Shown: piece by piece, positions 1-5,730 of the stretch | Position numbering within the stretch: the stretch's first letter is position 1 | Layout: every line of letters begins with the position of its first letter | From: Chroococcidiopsidaceae cyanobacterium CP_BM_RX_35 | GTDB lineage: Bacteria; Cyanobacteriota; Cyanobacteriia; Cyanobacteriales; Chroococcidiopsidaceae | Direction: 5' to 3' | NCBI GenBank assembly: GCA_019242465.1 | Contig: JAFAVL010000346.1 | Location: 1-9,354, forward strand | Length of the DNA: 9,354 nt | Notes under the pieces: model-generated | Seen by the model: only the letters and a program-made list of their open reading frames with translations | What the model was told of the DNA's origin: nothing | The model's database searches: none | Made by a program: the position numbers and the translations under genes

Positions 1-74
1 AATTCACCCAAGCTAGGTAACTCCAGAATGCTAAGCTAGCAAATGCATAAAAAATAGTTTAGGTAAAGAGTTAA

Positions 75-1133
75 ATGACCGTTTCAACCCAAGTTCCCTA
101 TCTGCTTAGAGCTGCAAGTCATGAAGTGCTAGACCGACCGCCAGTGTGGATGATGCGGCAGGCGGGTCGATATATGAAAGCTTATCGGGAACTTAGGGAT
201 AAATATCCTTCATTTCGTGATCGCTCAGAAATTCCAGAAGTCGCTATTGAAATTTCTTTGCAGCCGTTTCGCGCTTTTGCCCCAGACGGGGTGATCTTGT
301 TTTCAGACATCGTCACCCCACTGCCGGGAATTGGCATCGATATGGATATTGTTGAAGGTAAGGGACCGATTATCAATTCCCCGATCCGCTCTCAAGAGCA
401 AATTGACCAATTGTACCCCCTTGAACCAGAAGAAAAACTCCCCTTCATTCGCGAAATCTTGCAAGCCTTGCGCCAGGAAGTAGGCAATCGCGCTGCTGTA
501 TTAGGCTTTGTCGGTGCCCCATGGACACTAGCAGCTTATGCTATTGAAGGCAAAGGCTCTAAAGACTACGAGCAAATTAAGGGCATGGCATTTAGAGAGC
601 CGAGTCTACTGCATCAGTTGTTAGAGAAACTAGCAGACGCTCTTGCTGTCTACATCCGCTACCAAATTGATTCTGGAGCTCAAATGGTACAGATGTTTGA
701 CTCTTGGGCAGGGCAACTCAGTCCCCAGGATTTTGAGACGTTTGCTTTACCCTATCAACAACGAGTGGTGAGACAGGTGAAGGCAACGCACCCTGATACG
801 CCACTCATCCTTTATATCAACGGTAGTGCCGGGTTGCTAGAGCGAATGGCACAATCTGGGATGGATTTTATCAGTCTAGACTGGACAGTTGATATGGCAG
901 AGGCTCGGAATAGGTTGGGTGCTCATGTTGGGGTGCAAGGAAATCTTGACCCTTGTGCTTTGTTCGGGTCTAAAGAGTTAATCCGCGATCGCATACATGA
1001 CACGATTCGTAAAGCAGGCAACCGGGGGCATATTCTAAATCTTGGTCATGGTGTTTTACAAAATACTCCAGAAGAAAATGTAGCCTTTTTCTTCGAAACA
1101 GCAAAGCAGTTTAATCCTCTGGGAGCGAACTGA
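75..1133 (+). CDS. hemE: Uroporphyrinogen decarboxylase
   Basis: Cytosolic enzyme that removes the four acetate carboxyls of uroporphyrinogen III to give coproporphyrinogen III, on the common route to haem and chlorophyll. The 352 aa length is normal for the family. Seen in the sequence: the N-terminal signature [13 protein letters not shown] (residues 22-34, with substrate-binding R28 and R32), the catalytic aspartate D78 in [12 protein letters not shown], the second signature [18 protein letters not shown] (144-161, with conserved Y155), S210 in FDSWAG, and H325 in LNLGHG. All key residues are present, so the enzyme should be active. The ATG at 75 is preceded by the purine-rich AGGTAAAGAG at 61-70 and puts the signature at its usual distance from the N-terminus. 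The stop codon shares one base with the start of the next gene (TGATG), implying coupled translation. A HIP1 site lies inside the gene. Confidence 0.97.
   Translation: MTVSTQVPYLLRAASHEVLDRPPVWMMRQAGRYMKAYRELRDKYPSFRDRSEIPEVAIEISLQPFRAFAPDGVILFSDIVTPLPGIGIDMDIVEGKGPIINSPIRSQEQIDQLYPLEPEEKLPFIREILQALRQEVGNRAAVLGFVGAPWTLAAYAIEGKGSKDYEQIKGMAFREPSLLHQLLEKLADALAVYIRYQIDSGAQMVQMFDSWAGQLSPQDFETFALPYQQRVVRQVKATHPDTPLILYINGSAGLLERMAQSGMDFISLDWTVDMAEARNRLGAHVGVQGNLDPCALFGSKELIRDRIHDTIRKAGNRGHILNLGHGVLQNTPEENVAFFFETAKQFNPLGAN
985..992. repeat. HIP1 octamer GCGATCGC (in hemE)
   Basis: This is a perfect copy of the highly iterated palindrome of many cyanobacterial genomes. It supports a cyanobacterial host and native status for hemE. 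Confidence 0.85.
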
Positions 1134-2113
1134 TGAAACGAATTCTAGTGACTGGTGCAAGTGGCTGCATTGGTCACTATCTGAGTGAAGACTTGATTCA
1201 GGAAACTGATCACGAGCTGTATTTGCTGGTTAGAAATCCCAAGAAATTGCAATTAGACACTCAATCCCGTCCTGGTGTCACCGTCTTGCAGGGCGATATG
1301 GCACAGATTGGGCAGTTGGCTGACTTGCTCAAAACTATTGATATTGCTGTGTTAACAGCCACTGCTTGGGGCGGTCAAGAATTGCTGGATACAAATGTCT
1401 TGAGAACGATTGAATTGCTCAATCTGCTCGATCCAGCCAAATGCCAGCAAGTCATTTACTTTTCCACTGCTAGCCTTCTAGATCGCCACAACCAAATCCT
1501 TAAAGAAGCAGGTGAAATAGGTCATGACTACATCCGTTCCAAGTACGACTGTTTGTGTCAGTTATCAACATTAGCAATTGCGCCCCAAACTACAGTTGTC
1601 TTTCCTACCGTAGTTATGGGAGGTGACGCGCAAAAACCCTATTCTCACCTTTCAGCTGGCTTACCAGAATTTATGAAATGGATGAACCTCATTCGCTTTT
1701 TTCAAGCGGACGGTAGTTTTCATTTCATCCACGGACGAGATATTGCCAAAGTCGTGCGATATTTCATTGATCATCCACCCCAAGAGCAAGGACCACGCTA
1801 TTTCGTTTTAGGTCAAGCACCGCTGACACTCAACCAAACTGTTACAGAGTTTTGCACATATTTGGGAAAAAAGATTTATTTTCGCATCCCCTTATCTATG
1901 TCTCTAGCCGATTTTTTTATCGTTTTGTTCCGGCTACAGATGGCTGATTGGGATAGATTTTGCATGCGCTACCGACATTTCACTTACGAAAAAGCTGTCA
2001 ATCCAGCTAGTTTTGGATTACCGAATTACTGTGCTACCCTCACAGATCTGCTAAAGATTAGTGGCGTTCCCAGTGGAGGGGAAAAGCGTGAAGCAAAACT
2101 CGACAACAACTAG
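1133..2113 (+). CDS. NAD(P)-dependent epimerase/dehydratase-like protein (extended SDR)
   Basis: A 326 aa Rossmann-fold protein of the extended short-chain dehydrogenase/reductase superfamily. Seen: the nucleotide-binding motif GASGCIG (residues 8-14) directly after a beta strand, an acidic/polar loop with QGDM at 53-56, the strand-plus-serine segment VIYFSTASLL (107-116), and the active-site pair Y133-xxx-K137 in YIRSK. The catalytic Y/K pair and cofactor motif are intact, so it probably acts on a nucleotide-linked sugar or similar substrate, but the sequence does not show which one. The start overlaps the hemE stop by one base, so translation is very likely coupled, although no porphyrin-related role can be read from the motifs. 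The C-terminal 25 residues are polar and look like a loose tail. No signal peptide is seen; a hydrophobic stretch near residues 254-268 (MSLADFFIVLFRLQM) is too short and too polar at its edges to call a membrane helix. Confidence 0.85.
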   Translation: MKRILVTGASGCIGHYLSEDLIQETDHELYLLVRNPKKLQLDTQSRPGVTVLQGDMAQIGQLADLLKTIDIAVLTATAWGGQELLDTNVLRTIELLNLLDPAKCQQVIYFSTASLLDRHNQILKEAGEIGHDYIRSKYDCLCQLSTLAIAPQTTVVFPTVVMGGDAQKPYSHLSAGLPEFMKWMNLIRFFQADGSFHFIHGRDIAKVVRYFIDHPPQEQGPRYFVLGQAPLTLNQTVTEFCTYLGKKIYFRIPLSMSLADFFIVLFRLQMADWDRFCMRYRHFTYEKAVNPASFGLPNYCATLTDLLKISGVPSGGEKREAKLDNN

Positions 2114-2194
2114 GCTTAGCAGAAGGACGACTTAAGAGAGGATATTCAAGTAGTAAACGCCCAATTCATTTAAGTGTTACTCAATCTTGTTCTA

Positions 2195-2223
2195 AGCTTA
2201 AAGATATTGGCAGGGTTTAAGCT
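2195..2223. repeat. Inverted repeat downstream of the epimerase gene
   Basis: AGCTTAAA (2195-2202) and TTTAAGCT (2216-2223) are perfect complements separated by 13 nt. The stem is AT-rich and is not followed by a T run, so it is at best a weak terminator or RNA-stabilising hairpin for the hemE-epimerase transcript. It could also be chance. Confidence 0.35.
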
Positions 2224-2331
2224 CTATCCTTGATAAGAAAACACTAATACTTTGATGGAGCATGTTGACGGGGTGACAACTATGCTGAAAGTTTTACAGG
2301 GTTATGAGTGGACGCCTCTATGGTAAGGAAG

Positions 2332-2364
2332 AGATAGGTCTACTGTTGTTCACAAGACCTATCT
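2332..2364. repeat. 10-bp perfect inverted repeat upstream of hsdM
   Basis: AGATAGGTCT (2332-2341) and AGACCTATCT (2355-2364) pair perfectly over 10 bp around a 13-nt loop, and TGT/ACA inside the loop could extend the stem past a 2-nt bulge. No T run follows, so it does not look like an intrinsic terminator. It ends 47 bp before the hsdM start codon, a position suited to an operator for a dimeric repressor or to a leader-RNA hairpin. Which of these it is cannot be decided from sequence. Confidence 0.6.
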
Positions 2365-2411
2365 ACGTTAAAGGTGAAATGTGAGCTATACCGACCGAGA
2401 GTGATTGCTAT

Positions 2412-4496
2412 ATGAGCAACTTCCAGGAAAAAGCTGACTTCATTTGGGGACTTGCCGATATGCTGCGGGGAAACTACCTGCGGCGAGAGTACCCTGATGT
2501 GATTTTGCCAATGGTGGTGATTCGTCGGCTGGATTTGGCAATGGCAGTGACCCGTGATTCAGTTCGTCAGAAATATAAGCAATACCAGGGCAGACTGGAA
2601 AATCTGCATGGGGTTCTCTCAGGAGCAGCAAATGGTTCATTAGTTTACAACACCTCAGAGTATGATTGGGATTTGCTATCGCAAGATCCCAACAATTTAG
2701 CGCAAAACTTGATCGATTACTTAAATGGCTTTAGCCCAGACGTGCAGGATATTATCGAAAAGTTTGACTTTCGCCGTCAGGTATCGCGCCTCCAAACGTC
2801 TAATCTCCTGTACCCCATCTTTCAAAAGTTTAAAGGGATTCATTTTCTGAATCCTGAAGTTACAGATAACCATGAGATGGGGTCAATCTTTGAGCATCTC
2901 ATCTACCGCTTTAACCAGGACAACAATGAAACCGCAGGGGAACACTTTACGCCACGGGAAGTGATTCGCTTGATGGTGCGGTTGTTGTTGCTGGAAGATA
3001 AGGAGGCACTGACCAATCCAAACGCAATTATCACTATTTATGACCCTGCCTGCGGTACGGGGGGAATGCTGACGGAGGCAAAGAATTTTATTTGTCATCC
3101 TGACCGTAACCCAAAAGCACGGGTGGAGCTATTTGGGCAAGAAATCAACCCGACTGCCTATGCGGTGGCAAAGTCGGACTTTTTGCTCAAGGGTGAAGAC
3201 CCCCGAAAACTGATCTTTGGCAACAGCTTTAGTGAAGATGGGCATCTGCGGCGATTTCGTCATATGCTATCAAATCCACCGTTTGGGGTGGACTGGCGCA
3301 AGGTGGAGTACATCATCAAACGGGAGCAAGAAACTAAAGGATTTGATGGGCGGTTTGGGGCGGGTTTGCCTCGAATTAATGATGGTTCTTTGCTATTTCT
3401 TCAGCACATGCTGAGTAAGCGAGCAACGGATGAACCCAGTCGGATTGTGATTGTGTTTAATGGCTCACCTCTGTTTACGGGCGATGCAGGTAGTGGAGAG
3501 AGCAATATTCGCCGCTGGATTATTGAGCACGACTGGTTAGAAGGCATTGTTGCCCTGCCGGATCAGCTGTTTTACAACACCGGCATCAGTACCTATCTGT
3601 GGGTTTTGACCAACCGCAAGCACCAGAAGCGTAAGGGCAAAATGCAACTGGTGAATGCCACATCGGATCGCTTTTACCAAAAAATGCGGAAGAGCTTGAA
3701 CAACAAGCGTAATGAAATCACTGACGCGCAGATTGATGATATTGCCCAGATCTATCATGCCTTTGAACCAGGTGAATATTGCCGAGTGTTTGATAATGAA
3801 GATTTTGGCTATCGCCGCATTCGGGTCGAGCGTCCACTCCGGTTAAATTTCTCAGCATCACCGGAGCGGATTGAGCGGTTGTATGAGCAAAAGGCATTTG
3901 AAGGGTTGACCCAGAGCAAGAAAAAGAAAGAAGAAGACCAGCAAGCCGATCTAAAAGCGGGTCAGGAGTTGCAGCGACAGATCGTTGAGGCATTACAGCA
4001 GTTACCGTTTGAGGCGATCCGCGATCCGAAAAAGTTTTTGCCGTTGCTAGAGAAAACGCTGAAGCCTTTGAAACTGAAAAAGCCCATACAAGATGCGGTG
4101 CTAAAGGCATTGACAGAGCGCGATCCGGAGGCAAAGGAAATGCCTGCGTCAAAAGGCGATGGCTTCGAGCCAGATCCAGACCTACGGGACTATGAAAATG
4201 TGCCGTTACAGGTGCATGAAAATCCTGAGATGGTAGGGCGATCAATTTACGATGAAGACGTACCGCTGAAACAGGATATTTATGAGTATTTCGAGAAAGA
4301 AGTGAAGCCCTATGTAAACGATGCCTGGATTGATGAATCCTATAAAGATGAGCAGGATCAGAAAACAGGCGTTGTGGGATACACAATTAACTTTAATCGC
4401 TATTTTTACAAGTATGAGCCACCAGAGTCATTGGATGTAATTGAGGAAAAGATCGCCAAGTTGGAAGAGGAAATTGCGGCTTTGTTGAAGGCTTAG
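2412..4496 (+). CDS. hsdM: Type I restriction-modification methyltransferase subunit HsdM
   Basis: N6-adenine DNA methyltransferase subunit of a type I restriction-modification enzyme. With HsdS it forms the modification complex (normally M2S1), and it also carries HsdR. Domains seen: an HsdM N-terminal helical domain (about residues 8-135, beginning FIWGLADMLRGNYLRREYPD), then the methylase domain with the family hallmark GEHFTPREVIRLMVRLL (176-192), SAM-binding motif I DPACGTGGML (211-220) and catalytic motif IV NPPF (288-291). After about residue 480 a long charged region follows, including a KKKKEED linker near 503-509, and the protein ends in a heptad-like coiled coil (about 671-692) of the kind that contacts HsdS. 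At 694 aa it belongs to the longer HsdM subgroup, against about 500-530 aa for classical members. The ATG at 2412 gives the standard N-terminus. Its partner hsdS should follow immediately, but only a stub does. Confidence 0.95.
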   Translation: MSNFQEKADFIWGLADMLRGNYLRREYPDVILPMVVIRRLDLAMAVTRDSVRQKYKQYQGRLENLHGVLSGAANGSLVYNTSEYDWDLLSQDPNNLAQNLIDYLNGFSPDVQDIIEKFDFRRQVSRLQTSNLLYPIFQKFKGIHFLNPEVTDNHEMGSIFEHLIYRFNQDNNETAGEHFTPREVIRLMVRLLLLEDKEALTNPNAIITIYDPACGTGGMLTEAKNFICHPDRNPKARVELFGQEINPTAYAVAKSDFLLKGEDPRKLIFGNSFSEDGHLRRFRHMLSNPPFGVDWRKVEYIIKREQETKGFDGRFGAGLPRINDGSLLFLQHMLSKRATDEPSRIVIVFNGSPLFTGDAGSGESNIRRWIIEHDWLEGIVALPDQLFYNTGISTYLWVLTNRKHQKRKGKMQLVNATSDRFYQKMRKSLNNKRNEITDAQIDDIAQIYHAFEPGEYCRVFDNEDFGYRRIRVERPLRLNFSASPERIERLYEQKAFEGLTQSKKKKEEDQQADLKAGQELQRQIVEALQQLPFEAIRDPKKFLPLLEKTLKPLKLKKPIQDAVLKALTERDPEAKEMPASKGDGFEPDPDLRDYENVPLQVHENPEMVGRSIYDEDVPLKQDIYEYFEKEVKPYVNDAWIDESYKDEQDQKTGVVGYTINFNRYFYKYEPPESLDVIEEKIAKLEEEIAALLKA

Positions 4497-4499
4497 GAT

Positions 4500-4616
4500 A
4501 TGGGAAAATATAAAATTTATGAGAAATATAAGCCTAGTTCAAATTCTGCAACGACAGTTAAATCAAATAAATACCCTACTAGGCGTTCCTTAACGCGAAC
4601 GACTTGCAAAAACTAA
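4500..4616 (+). pseudogene. hsdS: 5' remnant of hsdS (type I specificity subunit)
   Basis: An ATG sits 3 bp after the hsdM stop, exactly where hsdS normally starts by coupled translation, with AGGA overlapping the hsdM stop codon. It opens a 38-codon ORF beginning MGKYKIYEKYKPSS. From memory of the family, many HsdS proteins begin with a pattern like M-x-KYKxYxKYKxSGxEWLGxIPxHW. The first 12-13 residues fit this, but the EWLG and P-x-HW part is missing, and the remaining residues (NSATTVKSNKYPTRRSL and on) resemble nothing I know before the TAA at 4614. A normal HsdS is about 400-450 aa with two target-recognition domains, so essentially all of it is gone. I see no 3' remnant of hsdS before hsdR. 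The identification rests on position plus a short match. An unrelated small ORF is possible. Confidence 0.6.
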
Positions 4617-4633
4617 ACTTCTTTAATTAAGAT
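4605..4633 (+). promoter_or_regulatory. Candidate promoter for vapBC
   Basis: TTGCAA (4605-4610) and TAAGAT (4628-4633) each match the sigma70 hexamers at four of six positions and are separated by exactly 17 bp. Transcription would start near 4640, giving a leader of under 20 nt before vapB. Arms TCTT/AAGA (4620-4632) around the -10 element could serve as the operator for autorepression by VapB-VapC, as is usual in this family, but the arms are short. No Shine-Dalgarno sequence precedes vapB. Confidence 0.35.
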
Positions 4634-4657
4634 CGTCCCTTCCAACCCTAACCTGCC

Positions 4658-4900
4658 ATGTCACAACTCATACTGAATGACATCAATCCATATCTTTTAG
4701 AAAAGCTAAAGATTCGTGCAACTAACCATCAGCGATCGCTGGAAGAAGAATTAAAAGCCATCTTGCTGGAGGCAGTAGAAACTGAACAGGCTGCCCAAAT
4801 GAAAGCCTTTAGCGAGAAAGCAGCCCAGATGCGACAGTCACTATCTGGAAGAGTGCATACAGATAGTGTAGAACTGGTGCGAGAGGACCGTTCAAGATGA
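4658..4900 (+). CDS. vapB: VapB/FitA-type ribbon-helix-helix antitoxin
   Basis: An 80 aa antitoxin that should bind and block the VapC toxin next to it and repress their common promoter as a DNA-binding dimer. Seen: a short N-terminal strand followed by the FitA-like ribbon-helix-helix region LLEKLKIRATNHQRSLEEELKAILLEAV (residues 13-40), then an extended polar, mostly helical tail ending DSVELVREDRSR, where such antitoxins thread into the toxin active site. Its stop overlaps the vapC start by 4 bp (ATGA), the typical arrangement for keeping antitoxin made in step with toxin. The ATG at 4658 has no clear ribosome binding site, but it gives the right N-terminus for the family. It carries a HIP1 site at 4732. 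It lies where hsdS would be expected. Confidence 0.88.
   Translation: MSQLILNDINPYLLEKLKIRATNHQRSLEEELKAILLEAVETEQAAQMKAFSEKAAQMRQSLSGRVHTDSVELVREDRSR
4732..4739. repeat. HIP1 octamer GCGATCGC (in vapB)
   Basis: This is a perfect cyanobacterial HIP1 palindrome. It suggests that the toxin-antitoxin cassette has a cyanobacterial history, unlike the HIP1-free hsdM and hsdR around it. Confidence 0.8.
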
Positions 4901-5331
4901 GACAATACATTGTCGATGTCTGTGTTGCTGTAAAGTGGTTTGTACCAGAAATATACAGTGAAGAGGCAGCGAGACTTCTAAATGAGAATTATAGCCTGCT
5001 AGCACCAGATTATCTATTACCCGAAGCAGGCAACGTCTTTTGGAAAAAGATTCGCTTCAATGAAATTAGTTTAGGAGAAGGACAACAAGCGCTCACTGCA
5101 ATTCAAAACTCACCAATGCAGTTAGTAGACTCTAAACTCTTACTTCAAGACGCCTTTAATTTAGCAAATCATTCAGGACGTAGCATCTATGATTGCTTTT
5201 ATTTAGCATTAGCAATTCGAGAAAACTGTCAGATGGTGACATCTGATGAGAAGTTTTTTAATGCTATAAAAAACACGGTTTGGACTACCTCACTTTGTTG
5301 GGTGGAAGATATACCAGAAGGTATTCCATGA
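4897..5331 (+). CDS. vapC: VapC-type PIN-domain ribonuclease toxin
   Basis: A 144 aa PIN-domain protein, the toxin half of a type II toxin-antitoxin pair. Family members cut tRNA or rRNA using metal ions held by conserved acidic residues. These are visible: D7 in YIVDVCVAVKWFVPE, E43 in LLPEAGNVFWK, D99 in SIYDCFYLALA and D117 in VTSDEKFF, so the nuclease looks competent. Length and layout are normal, with no truncation. The GAGAGGA at 4881-4887, 9 nt before the ATG, is a good ribosome binding site, and the start overlaps the vapB stop. A terminator-like hairpin follows within a few bases, so vapBC seems to form its own transcription unit between hsdM and hsdR. The RNA target cannot be predicted from sequence. 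Confidence 0.92.
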   Translation: MRQYIVDVCVAVKWFVPEIYSEEAARLLNENYSLLAPDYLLPEAGNVFWKKIRFNEISLGEGQQALTAIQNSPMQLVDSKLLLQDAFNLANHSGRSIYDCFYLALAIRENCQMVTSDEKFFNAIKNTVWTTSLCWVEDIPEGIP

Positions 5332-5334
5332 ATA

Positions 5335-5368
5335 ACGCCTTGCCGTCAAATAACGGCGTAGATTTTTT
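5335..5368 (+). terminator. Rho-independent terminator-like hairpin after vapC
   Basis: Two mutually exclusive stems are possible: GCCGT (5342-5346) with ACGGC (5353-5357) around a 6-nt loop, or ACGCC (5335-5339) with GGCGT (5355-5359) around a longer loop. A run of six T follows at 5363-5368. It starts only 3 bp after the vapC stop and would separate hsdR from upstream transcription. Confidence 0.6.
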
Positions 5369-5402
5369 ATGATGAAACTAACCCTCCTACCCATAACCCG
5401 CT

Positions 5403-5628
5403 ATGGCACAGATCGCGATCAACATCCCCGACAACCTTGTAAGAGCGACTTGAGCGGTTTCAATGCCAGCAGCGGCAATTCAATTTTCTGGATAAGCAAG
5501 ACATTATTACCCTACTCGCCAGCTAGCCCACTATAGAGCAAATTCTGGCAATTCTCCCCTCACCAAAGTTTCAGGCACGGGTCAGGAATCTACTGGCACA
5601 AAGCAAAGCTAGGATGCTTTCTACCAAA
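5403..5628 (+). pseudogene. Decayed antitoxin gene of a second, cyanobacteria-typical family
   Basis: The ATG at 5403 reads MAQIAINIPDNLVRAT and then hits a TGA at 5451. Shifting frame there continues LERFQ... to LDKQDIITLLAS, then a TAG at 5524 where Q is expected, then PTIEQILAILPSPKFQARVR and NLLAQSKA. This order (an xxIxIPDxLxxRLExFQ start, a central LLASQPTPEQIL block, a QARVxxLLxxxK block) is what I recall from a common small antitoxin-like family in cyanobacteria, whose members usually continue with a LTPEEExELDxYE tail. That tail is not recognisable after LSTK here. With one frameshift, one nonsense codon (CAG to TAG would explain it) and a lost C-terminus, the gene is dead. No matching PIN-domain toxin follows. 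The family assignment is from memory of the pattern. Confidence 0.6.
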
Positions 5629-5652
5629 AGTATCCTTAAACCGAAAGTGAAT

Positions 5653-5709
5653 ATGGACAGAGTGACTATTCAGGTTTCTGACGCTTGGGGAAGAATAAGG
5701 TATAAATAA
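5653..5709 (+). pseudogene. Possible second antitoxin N-terminal fragment
   Basis: An 18-codon ORF begins MDRVTIQVSDAWGRIRYK. The MxxVTIQVSD part looks like the start of the same type of small antitoxin as the remnant just upstream, and it stops at a TAA after 18 codons. It could be a relic of a tandem duplication or a chance match. The candidate hsdR promoter lies inside it. Confidence 0.3.
5678..5706 (+). promoter_or_regulatory. Candidate promoter for hsdR
   Basis: CTGACG (5678-5683, four of six to the -35 consensus) and TATAAA (5701-5706, five of six to the -10 consensus) are spaced by 17 bp and sit just upstream of hsdR. Transcription would start near 5713. With the hairpin after vapC, this would give hsdR its own promoter within the antitoxin debris. 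Confidence 0.35.
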
Positions 5710-5730
5710 GTGTGTGGATGACTAACGGAT

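Larger units (their letters stand above)
2114..2411. other. Non-coding region between the hemE unit and hsdM
   Basis: This 298-bp stretch has no ORF that I trust. It holds two inverted repeats, listed separately, and marks the left edge of the restriction-modification locus. I looked for a sigma70-type promoter before hsdM and found no pair of hexamers good enough to report. A GAGAG at 2397-2401 is the likely, weak ribosome binding site for hsdM. Confidence 0.6.

Noticed and set aside
1..74. Short palindrome TGCTA-AGC-TAGCA (29-41) and AT-rich stretch before hemE as an operator or promoter
   Set aside because: The arms are 5 bp and I could not find a matched pair of promoter hexamers. The real promoter may lie outside the window.
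2255..2326. 23-codon plus-strand ORF (starting MEHVDGVTTMLKV) before hsdM
   Set aside because: It is short, lacks a ribosome binding site and is unlike any leader peptide or transposase start I know. I could not separate it from chance.
3718..4386. 222-codon minus-strand ORF inside hsdM
   Set aside because: It lies wholly antisense to the well-supported methylase gene, its translation is low-complexity (many S, H, R, P) and has no recognisable motif. It is a shadow of hsdM codon use.
4532..4584. 7-bp inverted repeat GCCTAGT/ACTAGGC around 39 bp within the hsdS stub, which could suggest a tiny mobile element
   Set aside because: A 7-bp match at free spacing is expected by chance in a region this size, and there are no flanking target duplications.
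4583..4596. Small hairpin GCGTT-CCTT-AACGC between hsdM and vapB
   Set aside because: The stem is only 5 bp and no T run follows, so it is not convincing as a terminator. It may be incidental.
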